This document shows positions 10,026 through 22,600 of a stretch of 64,000 bases of DNA, piece by piece. Both the position numbers and the translations under genes were made by a program. The notes under the pieces were generated by a model. The model searched no databases. It was given only the letters and a program-made list of their open reading frames with translations, and was not told where the DNA came from. Location: assembly GCA_039602395.1 (NCBI GenBank), contig JBCNJP010000007.1, positions 104,148,788-104,212,787 on the forward strand, in the 5' to 3' direction. Positions within the stretch are counted from its first letter, which is position 1; each line of letters starts with the position of its first letter. The stretch is from Deinandra increscens subsp. villosa (Eukaryota; Streptophyta; Magnoliopsida; Asterales; Asteraceae).

Positions 10026-10418
10026 TGTAAGTCCTGAAATCAACCAAACAACACGATATCTAAACTAATACGAGTGCGGAAACCTCGTACAAGCTTGATT
10101 CAAGAACAATAGTAGAAGAATAGACTAAATCTCGTGTAAAGATGAAGTCTTGAATGATAAATGCTACTAAAGGAAGCTGATCGTAAACAAGTGAGCACAC
10201 ACAGAAATCGTAAACTTGTAATTTGTATTGAAAAGCTTGGTTACAAAGAAAGACAAATGGGTTTATATACACCCATACCCTAATCGTAAACCTAGCAGGC
10301 CCAAGAAGCCCAAATCGAAAGCTAGACTAGTCCAATTACAAGATAAATAACTAGCCCAAATCAAAATACAGAAAGCCCAATTACAAATGTTCATGCCTTA
10401 AATAAGTATAGCCCAACA
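10026..10418 (-). repeat. 5' LTR of the copia element (393 bp)
   Basis: In element orientation it starts TGTTGGGCTATAC and ends CAGGACTTACA, with TG...CA termini, directly before the primer binding site. A TATA box (GTATATAAACC, about 10260-10270) puts transcription start around 10235. The right flank at 10419 is AT-rich host DNA (ATAAC). The paired LTR is off the window. Confidence 0.8.
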
Positions 10419-12013
10419 ATAACTTATTAAGTTTAAAAAATTATTAAAATAAAAAGATTTATATTTTTTATATTTAATTATTTAAAATCATTAATATTTA
10501 ATAGGAGAGATGATTATTTATTATATAAGAGATGCAAATTTTTTAACATAATAAATATCAGGATAACACGTGGTATTAACAAGTTTTATATATTATATAA
10601 ATAGATAGATTACTACAATTTTTGTTTTGTATGAATAGTTTTACTTTTATTTAACGACAAATTTGGATAATTGACGAGGATATTATACCACCCACCTGAT
10701 TATCTCCAATCCCATCAGAAGGAAACTCACCTTAGGTGAGAAAATCCCTGACACACCCTGTAACCCCCGTTTTTTATTCTCTTTTATTATAAGTAAGACT
10801 TAAACCCTATACCTCTCGTTTACTTAACTTTAGTCAATTATTAAATGTTTTCTGCAACTTTTGTCTCTCCCTCACAAATATTATTAGGATATTGATGCTA
10901 TTTAAGCTTTTAGTATGAGTAAAAAAAACAAACAAAATCATGATATTTTATAGTGAAATTTACTATTTATTTATTTATTATGTTTTATGTATAATTAACG
11001 GTCAATTTATCATGGATACCTCAAAAATATAAGTTAACACCTCAAACCGGGGCGTTTTAGGCTATAAGCCCCGATTTGAATAAATACAAATGAATTATGT
11101 CATTCTCTGTACATCCGTACCCCAAACCGCCCCGATATACTTATTTTTATAAGTTTAATCTATAAAATTTTAGATCATAAAATGAAATGAAATTTAAAGT
11201 AAGTGTGTACGATTATGAAATATGAATGACCACTTGTTAGTTCATCGTTTGTTTTACTCTTTTTCAAATTGAACCCTTTGTCTGGTCTGCTTTTTTTATT
11301 TTTGACTTGAGATTTCAAATGAAATTTAGTTTTGAAAATATTTTTGTGATATGAAAGACGAGAAATCATAATTTCCTAATCCATATTAGTTAAAATATAA
11401 TATAATACAAAAATAGGATAAGTAATACATTTATATTTTATAAAAAAAATTAAAGAACAAACCGGGGCGGTTTAAGTTAAAAGTCTCGGTTTATTTTTCG
11501 GTCAAGCCTCGTTTTTAGAAACTGTGATGATCTGACGGATTTGTTTTATACAAATCGGGACTTATTGGCCAAACTGCCCCGGTTTAAAGTGTCAATTTAG
11601 AAAAATAGTGTACAGATACAAGGTACCATAATTAAAAAGTTAGTTTAAAGTGAAAAAAGTGGTGAAGAAACGAGATAGGAGTTGATTGAGGTGGACCATG
11701 AGATGGAGTAGTAAATATTGGTGGAGCAGAGGGGCAGATCTTTAGCTTTAAACGAGGAAACATGGGCGTCATCCATATAGGTGAGTGGGCCACTTTCTAT
11801 TTTAGGAAAGTGAGGTCATTTCAATTCTCAACCAACCATTGACACATAAGTCACATACAATAATACTACTCTAGGTGCACTATCTAGGTTATTTTTTTTT
11901 AAAACCAATTAGGTTATTAACCGAACCAGTTAAAATCGGTTAGTTATATTTATTATGTAGTTATCATTGTTGTCCCGTCTTTATTGTGTGTTTATTTTTT
12001 GTTTTCAAGACTA
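10419..12013. other. Non-coding spacer with GC-rich inverted repeats
   Basis: I see no gene. Much of it is AT-rich. Around 11045-11590 short GC-rich blocks (AAACCGGGGC and its complement GCCCCGGTTT) recur in both orientations and can pair as stem-loops. They may be remnants of a fold-back transposon. Confidence 0.5.
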
Positions 12014-12021
12014 GTAGAGCA

Positions 12022-13165
12022 TAGAGGCGGAGCTAGAAATTTTTCTAAGGGATATAAAATATTTTGGAAGGGGCTGTTGGAATTTATGCGTAAAACGATC
12101 ATGACAATCGTTATACAAACATAAGCATTTCACAAGAATAGAAAATAAATGAAAGTCAAACCGAACCGACGATCAAGATAGGGAAGTATGATCACGAACA
12201 GCAACTCTATCAGTCCCTGCAAAACCTGAAGAACACAGAAACACAACGAAAGGAACCGGGCTTGTGTTTGACACAATTCCCTTAAACAGATTCGACGTCT
12301 GTTCCCAGGGTACACCGATTCAAAACTGTGTGTACAGCCGGACGAGATACTTGCCTGAAAAAACGGTCGGAATGAAGCTGTAGACTGAGATCAGCAGCAA
12401 GACGTTGGAATGTAATTTTTCTGTATCTTCTTTATGCCCACAACTCGTGTACTTATACACGAAAGGTCATTCATTAACTACTACGAGTTAATCCGGAATG
12501 AATGTTCCATTTATGTCCATTAAAAGATCAGGTTGGAAAGCCAAAGGTCATTTCTAGAATCTGCTAAAACTTGGTTCGAAAATTAGCAAAAAACGTGTTG
12601 TCGCCGGACACACGTTTCGGAGCTGCATTCGTGTCCGCAGGTCGCGCGTTCAGAATTTCGACCCGATTAGCCATTTTCCGCACCCCCCCCCTGCGCGAGG
12701 GTATGAGCTAGAGTAAAACATAACACAAGTGATATCTAGAGCTTTGAGGTTTATTCTTATAAACCAATTCACCTTTTGTTCCCACACCAATGTGGGATAG
12801 CTCAAATCACATTTTTCCAACCTTGAACAAAAATGCTTTTGAGATAAACTTCTCATTCACACACATTTTCCAACAGGGGCTTGGGATAGCGCCCTCGAGA
12901 GAACGGGGTGGGGTCTAAGAGGAAGAGGCTCTGGCTGAGGTCGAGTTGATTTGGTAAAAAATGACTTATATTGTATTCAAGCTTATTATTGTTTTATAAT
13001 ATAAGCCTCATCTTAAGAGGTATTTATATTAGGTAATGGTCTATGGTTTTTAAGGGGTGGCACACATATATAAAAACTTGAAAATCTAAAAAAAAATTAT
13101 ACTTCGCCTATGAGCTTAAGGAGATACCATGGGCTACCCCTGGACCCTATATAGGTCCACCCCTG
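12022..13165. mobile_element. hAT-type MITE, split by a solo LTR
   Basis: The left end is TAGAGGCGGAGCTAG. The right end read inward is CAGGGGTGGACCTAT. These are degenerate copies of the CAGNGGCGGA terminus common to plant hAT elements. The 8-bp sequence GTAGAGCA flanks both ends (12014-12021 and 13166-13173), the size expected for hAT. Removing the nested LTR and its duplicated 5 bp leaves about 338 bp, with no ORF. Confidence 0.7.
12075..12875 (-). repeat. Solo LTR (801 bp) with 5-bp target-site duplication
   Basis: It begins TGTTGGAATTTATG and ends TTTTCCAACA, so the termini are TG...CA within an 8-bp inverted repeat. The 5-bp GGGGC flanks both ends (12070-12074 and 12876-12880). The minus strand carries TATCCCACATTGGTGTGGG and GGTTTATAAG, typical of plant LTR promoters, so the original element probably ran on minus. 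No internal region remains, which implies LTR-LTR recombination. Confidence 0.85.
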
Positions 13166-13173
13166 GTAGAGCA

Positions 13174-14888
13174 TACCAATTCATTGTAAGCGAGTTCTCA
13201 ACCGGAAACTGAATCATATTTTCTTCTACTACACCGGGATTCTTTTTCAACGGGGAGTTCGATCACTTTCAAGACTTGTAATATGTCATACACATCGAGT
13301 CTCATCCAAGTGAACTTTCAAGCAAATGAAAGTTTCTAGCAGCACTTGAGTGGGCATTATTCTTCAGATAGACAAAACACTATCATTAAGAGAAAAAAAA
13401 AACACATTATTAAGCTACTATAAAGAAAGAATTATATTTTTTGCATTGAGCCCTTTCAATAATGTTTGATGTTTCATATAAATCAAGTTTTGACCACCTT
13501 CCTAAGTTTTTTATTGTTGGTTTGATCTTCATCACAGTTGGTTCACTTAAGGAAATGTCAACACCAACGAAACTTTAATCACTTATGCTTGTCATACAGG
13601 TGTTTTGAGAGCTAGAGAAGCGTTGTTATTTAACCAATACACCAAATACCAGTTGATACAAATATAAATGGTTTAAAAACAAATGAAAATGACTATAAAC
13701 AATTATATAGTTGTTTATAGAAGAATACTTTTTACAATGGTGTTATTGAAATGAAAGAAATCAAAGAGAAATCGGTTGATTCTTATTGAAATGGAAGCCA
13801 AGGAAAATACAAACAGAATTGAACGATTACAAGTGATTGAGAAATTGGGGAAATCTGAAAGCTAATCTAAACCAAAATGAACTAATCGTTCTTATAACAG
13901 CAATTAACAGAACTCACAGCCGGATTAACACCTTCAGTCCCTCATGTATCAAGAAGATACATCTTAACCCCTGAAAGTTGCAAAACAGTCCCTGAAGTCT
14001 TCTAACCGAACTAATAAGCTCCCAAACTACTTCTATGCTTCCACTAACAAGATATTAGCTCCATTATACAACAAACGGCTATAACAGTTAACCAACTTTT
14101 ACCTTGTAAAAAATGATTCTTCTTTAAGAAATTCTTAACAAGTTCATTAACGTGAACTTTAAACGGATCTCTAAGTACCAGTTCCTTTTAGTTCGAACCA
14201 GCCCCTCAATAACTACTTTCTATATCGGTTCAAAACAACTTAAAAATATTTATTTTTGTGCCCTCTACAATACTCCGCTTATTAAAACAACAAGGATATA
14301 AATTAGTAAAGTATTCATAGTCCATTCCTCACTTCAATCCTAGAATTAGAGTTAATTACTATTTGCGTTCCTAATGTTTGACACCTTTAACTATTTGAGT
14401 CCACTTTTTAGATTATTAACAAATCTCGTCTGAGATTTGCATCTCGTTGTCAACTGAGTCCCAGGGACTAACGGAGTTAGATTGTTCTATTAATTCTAAG
14501 AGCATATTAGTCATTTTACACATGAGGATGTATTTTTTAAAATTGATAAGGTTATTAATGAGCAGAGACGATTTTTGTAATTTATTAACAAATCAAGAAA
14601 AAAAATTCCTCACTTTTTACGCCTTAAACTTATTCAACCACTGAGTTTATCTTTTTGCTTTACCACCTTGCAAACCCATAGTTTGTTCTTTAGTTTATGA
14701 AGTGACTCAGTTTCCACTATTCACTTTCAACGATTGGTATCAGAACATGGTTATCGGCTAAGTTCAAAGAAGATAACTTTTAAACCGATCGATCAAGATT
14801 GAAGGGTGGTTTCAACAAAAGTTATCAAGAGAAATACAAAAGCTAGAACGAGTTTGGATTATGAAGGGCGAATAAAATTGACCTTGAA
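13174..14888. other. Non-genic spacer with decayed repeats
   Basis: No gene is recognised. The part at 13740-14290 resembles a decayed copia LTR ending in CTCTACAATACTCCGC, but no boundary or duplication could be fixed. The part at 14340-14530 resembles a dispersed non-coding repeat of the type GTTAATTACTATTTGCG. Confidence 0.4.
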
Positions 14889-16121
14889 TGTGACAACCGG
14901 CAATTTCCCACGTTAAACCCGTTAATAACTTGTGTTATATTTCAATAACGTCCGTTACTTCTGTTAACTAGAATAGTTACACGAGCATTGCACATGAGTC
15001 TAGACGTCGGTTAATCAACTCGAATAATTATAATTTATAATTTTATATAAATTATATTTTATGATTTCATGAAAACGTTTCGTCATTTTATGTGGCAATT
15101 ATATTTATTATTACGTGGTATATATGTGTATATATACCCGTGTCATTTTATGATTTTATGTGACGGTGTGTCACGTAATCATACGAAGTGTTTCTAAAAT
15201 TTTATAGGAATTTAAAAAAATATAGTTATGGGATTATAACTATGATTTTATGTGAGTTTAAACGGACAATTAGAGATTGTTTTCTATGAGCTTATTTGGT
15301 CGTTTAAGTTAATACTTCTTATAAACATTACACGATATGGCGTGTTGAGTTGCATACACTCGTTTGGCCATCGTTTACATTTCCCGTTACCCTCCGTTAG
15401 TCTCGTAATCCTTTTGGAAACCCGAGGGACTATTCTCGCCAATTACTAAACCCTTTTTTTTTTTGAGAAAACTTGAGTGACCATTTATGTCATTATCTTA
15501 AACCATGTGTCACCTTAGTAAATAGGGGAGGGGCCATTCTTGTCATATGGAAAAAGCTGAGAATTTAAGATACAGTGTTAATGTCGTGAATCTCGATCGA
15601 CCGAAGGTAAACCCGTAACCGGCTTCGAATTCATTTCTCCGACTTAACTCATTGCAGTTACGTTTGATGTATTCATTTTGGAGAATAGATCATTGTCTTT
15701 CAATCATTTGGCTTTCCATCCTCACAGAAAACACATATCGATCTCTCTCGTTTTTTTTAAGTCTCCGGCGAACACAAAAATTCCGGCCAACCGAGCATCT
15801 TTTCTCATTCATTCGTGCATCACTGTGATCGCCTCCCTCTTCCGAGCAACCCTATAGCATCAATTTGGAGAACGGGGAGCCATCGGGTGATCCGGGTCGA
15901 GACTTTCGGTTTCGTTTCGGCTTCAAAAACGCGTCAAAATTGATCACCGATTGGAGGTAACGATTTCTATAAGTTAATCGCACATATTTCTTTGTTTTGT
16001 TTCTGGTTTTGCGATTTTCCGGTGACCGGAATAAAACTCCGGCCACCGGAGTTTTGGGGAAGAAGATGGTGACAGGTTTGAGTGATATATATATTTAGGG
16101 TGCTGGGATAAAACTCAATAA

Positions 16122-16195
16122 GATCGGTAGTGCAGTTGGTTAGAATGTTCGCTGGGGACATAGAGGTCCTGGGTTCGAAACCCAGCAGCCTCCAT
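16122..16195 (+). ncRNA. tRNA-like segment 1 in LTR 1 (Pol III A and B boxes)
   Basis: An A-box-like TAGTGCAGTTGGT is followed 31 nt later by a consensus B box GGTTCGAAACC inside a perfect T-arm stem CTGGG/CCCAG. The acceptor stem does not pair properly, so this is a tRNA-derived relic or SINE head rather than a working tRNA gene. The matching copy in LTR 2 is at 24836-24908. Confidence 0.5.
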
Positions 16196-16289
16196 TCGTT
16201 TTTTTTTCTATCCAGCTTTGTTTCTTGAATCAGTTTCGCAGCCTTTGAGTGCATAAAATCAATGCTTTCCGTATCTGTTAACAAACCAA

Positions 16290-16358
16290 CCACTGCCTTA
16301 GTGGTTTGTCTCTAACGTTTCAAACCTGAGGTCATGGGTTCGAGTCCCATGACCCTTT
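16290..16358 (+). ncRNA. tRNA-like segment 2 in LTR 1
   Basis: An A-box-like CTTAGTGGTTT and a B box GGTTCGAGTCC lie within the long perfect stem GTCATGGG/CCCATGAC, followed by a T-rich stretch that could end Pol III transcription. The LTR 2 counterpart is at 25008-25076, where compensatory changes keep the stem (GTCACGGG/CCCGTGAC). Confidence 0.5.
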
Positions 16359-17883
16359 CTTTTTGATGTTTTGTTATTAATAGTGATTTTTAACATTGTT
16401 TGGTCTAAAACCCAAAAACTACTATCATACGACTAACAAATCTTGACACATGAAATTTTCATAGACCCCGTAGGGTTCTCATTGAACGGTTATATTATGA
16501 AGACATTATGATTTAAATGGATTGAAATTTTATAGTCTCGTTATTATTAATATAAATTGTTTTCAACATGGAAATATATATAAAAATATATATATGATTT
16601 ATTGTCATGTACCTATACACATACGAATGTTTTAAAGATTTTCTTTAAACTCTTGAAACTTTGACGCGCCATCTAAATATAAATATTGGACGTTTTATTT
16701 TTGCACATTTTCGACTACGTCTCGATATTTATATTTACGAATATATTTATATACCCGACGATCCCTACATTTGTTATTTGGAATAGCATACATACATTGA
16801 TTTCGTAAACCTTTGCATCCTCTTTTTAAGGTCATCTTTTGATTTCTTTCGAACAAACGATTTTTGTCACATTTTGAAAATTGTCACCTACGAAATTATT
16901 TGTCAAACGAACCGTCGTCTAGGCTATGTTACTCATGTGCGGACACACACTTACGTATGTAAATTCAATAGGTGCTCGGTAGTTACGCAAGACACGAAGT
17001 CTTACTAAATTTGTAGCAGCGCACCCTAAGGTGAGTTTCACAACCTTTACGTTACGTCCGGTTTTGGACGATAACACACGCAAACACGTTACACCCGGGT
17101 TAGGGTGATAACACGACAACGTTTATGTATGATTAAAGTAGAAATCCAACATATATCACATGTTCACGTAAAATGCTTATCTTTGAAAGTCCTTACTTAT
17201 CGAACCGTTAATAGTTATAGCGAGGGGATATTGGGTAGTACTACTGGGGTCTGACAAACCCCACTCAGCGGGCACGAGATGCACCACCCGACTGGCGGTC
17301 GGACTGAGGACAATGTCAGCCTAAACTTACCGTGATCGAGTAGACACGGGGAAGGCAAACCACGTAAGGAATTATTCCTACAACTAATTGGTCAGCTTCG
17401 GTTGCGAACGTTTTAGTGACATGAACTTAGGCTCGCTACCTACGATATGGATTGTACTGTTAATATACATGCTTATATACGAATAAAAACTGTTGTATTC
17501 GTACCGCATAACTATACTAGTTATACTTATGTGCTTATGTGAACTCACCAACATTAGTTGACACTTGCTCTTATGCATGCTTTGCAGGACGCTAGGAGAA
17601 TCTGATTTTTGGGCACGTACGTTGGCTAAAACCTTTTATTTTGGGAATTGGTTTTCAAATCTTTTCAACTTGAACTGGTATTTACTTATGAGGCGCTTGC
17701 TTGCGCAACTTGACTTTTATGAGCTTCCGCTAAACTTTAACTCTGGTTGATATTTCCCGTTTGGAAATATATTTACAATTTGAACCCTTAACTTGTGTTT
17801 GATGTAACTAATGACTCGGGTCCTGGTCTGGTTCACACCCCACACGGTAAAACTCCGTTAGTGGAAATTGGGGGTGTGACAGA

Positions 17884-17897
17884 TTGGTATCAGAGCC
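17884..17897 (+). other. Primer binding site, gypsy copy 1
   Basis: TTGGTATCAGAGCC, complementary to initiator tRNA-Met, two bases after the end of LTR 1. Confidence 0.9.
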
Positions 17898-18059
17898 CTT
17901 GGTTGCAGAGAACTAGAATTTTCAAAAATTCTAAACTGTAACTGTTTTTGAACATTAGTTACAACAATTCCCAAAAACATTTTCTTTTCGCGTGCCAAAA
18001 ATCGATTACTCACATTAGGTTGTTTTTCTTTTGTTTGTGTCTGTCTGGGTTCTGACAGT

Positions 18060-18760
18060 ATGGCACCACACGATAACACGAGGGGTAAGGGAAAGAAAAT
18101 TGCCAACGAACAGTCATCATCCTCCAACCAGCAAGGCCGCGAGCTGAGCAGCCTGAGTACACGATAATGGACTTCCTTCGGGATCAGCACATACGTCCTG
18201 ATAGGCGTGCACCAAACGATTACAGCTGGCTGAATCCGACAACATATCGGTTGCTTGACATGTATCATGTGCCGGCCAGAGTTGACCTACCATTTGATTT
18301 GCAAGCGGGTCATTGCGGGACTGATAGCCGCCTATGACAACACTCTTGGAGAAACCAGACAAAATTCCATCAGCAATCGCACACGCGATAGAGAAATTGA
18401 GCGATTGCGGGCCGATCAAAGGGAACAGGAAACCTACCACTACAACTTGTCCCAGGGGGTAATGGGTATCCGTAATAGGGTCACCGAGCTTGAGTCACGA
18501 CCCAATCCAGCAGATTTGGAGCATGAACTGCATCAAGCACAACATCAGATTGCTGAACTCCAACATTCCAATGCAGCGCTTCACCACTCCAACGCGACAC
18601 TTGCGGCGCAGGTCGCCACCCTCCAAGCTGCAAATGGCAGCCCTGCAAGTTCAAGGTGCTCCTGTTCAGGAAGAAGAGGAGGAACCCTTCGAAGAAGAAC
18701 CTTTTGAGGAGGATGCCTCAAGAGGACATGGAGGAAGAACCAGATGTTATTGATCCTTGA
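18060..18760 (+). pseudogene. Broken copy of the coiled-coil ORF ahead of gag (gypsy copy 1)
   Basis: It matches the intact 232-aa ORF at 26815-27513. Copy 1 has lost one base near 18140 (GCGAGCTGAG versus GCGAGCCTGAG) and gained one near 18302 (TTTGCAAGCG versus TTTGAAGCG). Further small differences near 18630 and 18715 leave only fragments open. It cannot make the full protein. Confidence 0.75.
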
Positions 18761-19022
18761 TCTAATCTGTCTTCTTTTTCTGTTATTTTGTTACTTCGAA
18801 TAAATTGACTGGGTGTTCATTTTATTTTGAATGTTTTCAAATACTGAGATACCTTATGGATGGATTTTAAATTTTGTAATGGATATTACATCTTTATTTT
18901 TCCAATGTGTTTCTAAAAATTATGTCGTGTGATGGATGGATGCATGAATAATTGTTTAGTGCTTAATGAAATTAATATTGGGTATATTAATCATTTGAAT
19001 GATTTGCATGGAAAACAAAATC

Positions 19023-19550
19023 ATGGCTGAACACCTCACAGCAGCTCAGATCCAAGCGTTGATAAATGAAAACGTTGCGGCAGCACTCGCCGTGGCTCAA
19101 GTGCAAGGAAACAATAACGGTGATAAGTAAAACAGACGAAAAATTGACTACATTTTTTTTTCTTCTCTCACTTTCCAAAATTATTCTCCGAAATAATTTC
19201 ATGAAACAAATCCAGGCCCAGCTCAGTGCACCTTCAAAACTTACATGGATTGTAAGCCGCTCACATTCAAGGGTGATGAAGGAGCCGTGGGTCTGCTGCG
19301 ATGGCTCGAGAAATCAGAAAAGGTGTTCTCAATGTGCAACTGCCCAGTTGCGAATCGGGTCAATTTCGCAACCGCTACACTCGAGGGAGCTGCCCTCACT
19401 TGGTGGAACGCGCAAATCCAAATGTTAGGGCTCGACGCAGCGAATGCTATGACTTGGCAGGAATTCAAGGATGCCATAATGGAGGAGTATTGTCCTCGCG
19501 ATCAGGTCAAAAGGTTGGAAGGTGAGTTCCAGTAATAATAACAACATATA
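19023..19550 (+). pseudogene. gag 5' part, gypsy copy 1 (interrupted)
   Basis: The start MAEHLTAAQIQALINEN is followed by an ~88-nt block beginning GTAAAACAGACG and ending AAATCCAG. The capsid frame then resumes from about 19210 with the landmark LEGAALTWWNAQ, typical of Ty3/gypsy gag. The frame stops at 19535. Relative to copy 2 the C-terminal half of capsid is missing here. The interrupting block is in both copies. Confidence 0.7.
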
Positions 19551-19628
19551 GGTTCCGATAGTGGAAACAGTACACTGGGAGGTTCTCCAACTCTCACAAT
19601 CAAAACAAGAAGTACAGCAATTCCAGGG

Positions 19629-22600
19629 GTGACTATAACAACAGTAACACCAACAGTAGGGGTGGTAACCAGAACCGCCACAGTGGTAACAATCAGAATT
19701 AACAATGGGTACATAGGACGAGCACCGTTCTGCAATCGGTGCAACCAACACCACAATGGGGCATGCAAGAGACTCACCTGCGAGCGTTGTGGCAAATGGG
19801 GCCATGAGGCTAAGAACTGTTGGGTTGAACTACAAAACCGTCCTAATCAGAATCAGAATCAGAATCAGAACCAGAGGCAGAATAATGAAGGCCCTAGAGG
19901 GTGTTTTGAATGTGGAAAACCAGGGCACCTAAAGAGGGACTGCCCGCAACTCCGAAGGAATAATAATAACAATGCTGGCAACAACAATAACCACCGTAAC
20001 AACAATAACAACGGCGGTGATGGTGGTAGAAACGGTGGAGATGGCGCCAAAGGGCGAGCTTTCGTTATGGGTTCTGGTGAAGCAAGAAACGATGCCAACG
20101 TCATTACCGGTAAGTTTCTTCTAAACAACTACTTCGCAAATGTCTTATTTGATACTGGTGCTGAGAAAAGTTTTATCTCGACTAAGTTCTGTAAGTTGAT
20201 TAAGGCTACTCAAACTCCACTAAAAGCTAGGTATACAGTTGAATTAGCAAATGGTAAGCTTCTTGACACCACTCACTTGGTTGAAAACTGCACATTAGAA
20301 CTATCTGGTCATAAACTAAGTATAGACCTTATGCCTTTTACCATCGGTAGTTTCGACGTGATAGTGGGCATGGATTGGCTATCCAAACATCAGGCGGAAA
20401 TTGTTTGTCAAGAAAAAGTCATAAGAATACCCATAGCAGGAGGAGAAGTACTCTCAATTCAGGGCGAAAAGGGAGGTGCTGTCTCCGGAATCATATCATA
20501 CCTTAAAGCGCAGAAGTGTCTTCGGAAAGGACACGTGGCAATCCTGGCCACGGTTACGGACCAAACCAGGGTGGAGAGAAAAATCGAAGACTTCCCGATC
20601 GTACGTGATTACCCCGAGGTATTTCCTGAGGAATTACCTGGCCTCCCTCCGCTTCGGCAAGTAGAATTTGGGATTGACCTCGCTCCGGGAGCAGCTCCGA
20701 TCGCGCGTGCACCATATCGTCTAGCGGTGAACGAATTGAATGAGCTATCCACACAACTACAGGAACTGCTAGATAAGGGTTTCATTAGACCTAGCTCGTC
20801 ACCATGGGGAGCACCGGTATTATTCGTCAAGAAGAAGGATGGCACGTTTAGGATGTGTATTGATTACCGCGAACTCAACAAAGTCACTATTAAAAATCGA
20901 TACCCTCTTCCTCGAATAGATGATCTTTTTGATCAGCTTCAAGGATCCAGTTACTATTCCAAGATTGATTTAAGGTCTGGCTACCATCAACTTCGAGTCC
21001 GTGATGAGGACATAGAAAAGACAGCCTTCAGAACACGCTACGGCCATTATGAATTCTTGGTCATGCCTTTCGGGCTGACAAATGCACCAGCTGTGTTCAT
21101 GGATCTCATGAACCGTGTGTGCAAGCCCTACCTGGATAAATTCGTCATAGTGTTTATTGACGACATCCTCATCTACTCCAAGACAAAAGAAGAACACGAG
21201 GAACATCTACGGTTAATCTTAGAATTGTTAAAGAAAGAACAACTCTACGCAAAATTCTCTAAGTGCGATTTCTGGATCCGAGAGGTTCAATTTCTGGGTC
21301 ACATCGTCAACGAGCAAGGTATCCACGTTGACCCAGCCAAGATCGAAGCCATTAAAAATTGGCCTACCCCTAGAGCTCCTACGGAAATTCGCCAATTCCT
21401 AGGTTTAGCGGGTTACTACCGTCGTTTTATAAAGGGATTTTCTCAGTTAGCTCACCCATTGACTGCTCTTACGCACAAAGGGGTTCAATACAGATGGGGT
21501 GACAAGGAAGAGGCAGCCTTCCAAGCTTTGAAAGAGAAACTTTGTACTGCACCTATATTATCTTTACCTGATGGGATTGACGACTTCGAGGTCTATTGTG
21601 ACGCGTCAATCCAGGGACTCGGATGTGTTTTGATGCAAAGAGGTAAAGTCATCGCATACGGGTCAAGGCAATTAAAGTCTCATGAGAAGAATTACACAAC
21701 TCACGACCTAGAGTTGGGCGCAGTTGTATTTGCCTTGAAATTTTGGAGGCACTACTTATACGGTACCAAGTGTACGATATTCACTGATCACAAGAGCCTC
21801 CAACACATATTTGAACAGAAGGAACTCAACATGAGGCAACGTAGGTGGGTCGAATTGCTAAACGACTACGATCTAGCAATAAAGTATCATCCAGGCAAGG
21901 CCAACGTCGTGGCCGATGCCTTGAGTAGAAAAGAGCATGTTAAACCTAGAAGGGTTCGAGCTCTTCAATTAACGATCCATACGGGGCTACCGGATAGACT
22001 CCGGGATGCTCAGAAAGAGGCCCTAAAGGAGGAAAATTTTGGGTCTGAATCATTACGTGACGTCGATGGAACTTCTGAAGTTAAGTCTGATGGACTTCGT
22101 TATTATAATGACCGTATATGGGTACCTTTGCATGGAAACCTTAGAGAACTAGTGATGGACGAGGCCCACAAGTCCCGTTATTCGATCCATCCAGGTTCAG
22201 ACAAAATGTATCAAGACTTAAAAGGGTTATATTGGTGGCCCAATATGAAAGCTGACATCGCTAGATATGTTAGCAAGTGCTTGACGTGCGCAATGGTCAA
22301 AACGGAACATCAAAAGCCAGCAGGATTACTGCAACAACCTAAAATTCCTGAATGGAAATGGGAAGAAATCTCGATGGATTTCATCACGGGATTGCCCCGT
22401 TCTTCTGGCGGTAACGATATGATTTGGGTTATCGTTGACCGGTTAACAAAATCCGCCCATTTCCTAGCTATCAAGGAAAGTGACAAAACAGAGAAACTTG
22501 CAAAGATATACCTCAAGGAGATTGTCAAGCTTCACGGAGTGCCTTTATCTATTATCTCTGACCGAGACCCTAGATTTGCTTCAAATTTTTGGAGATCCTT

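Larger units (their letters stand above)
1..10418 (-). mobile_element. Ty1/copia retrotransposon, Sirevirus-like, incomplete at left window edge
   Basis: The order on the minus strand is 5' LTR, initiator-Met primer binding site, ~515-nt leader, gag, pol in copia domain order (protease, integrase, RT, RNase H), a ~2.1-kb spacer, then a third ORF running off the window edge. The extra ORF after pol, the long gag with coiled-coil potential, and dense islands of a short palindromic motif are traits described for Sireviruses (SIRE/Maximus). Assignment to that lineage is inference. The 3' LTR would lie beyond base 1, so the target-site duplication and LTR divergence cannot be checked. gag and pol are both long and open, so the insertion looks young. 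Confidence 0.85.
14889..17881 (+). repeat. LTR 1 of the Ty3/gypsy tandem array (2993 bp)
   Basis: It starts TGTGACAACCGGC and ends GGGGTGTGACA, directly before a primer binding site. Long LTRs of about 3 kb are usual for Tekay/Del chromoviruses. The left flank is TTGAA. It contains two tRNA-like segments. Compared with LTR 2 the first two-thirds differ by many small indels, whereas the last kilobase is nearly identical. Confidence 0.9.

Noticed and set aside
16122..16358. Functional tRNA genes
   Set aside because: The B boxes and T-arms are good, but acceptor and anticodon arms do not fold properly and both copies sit inside LTRs.
18000..20000. Minus-strand frames of 70 to 126 codons over the gypsy gag
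   Set aside because: They mirror the plus-strand retroelement genes and occur at the same place in both copies; shadows of real coding sequence.
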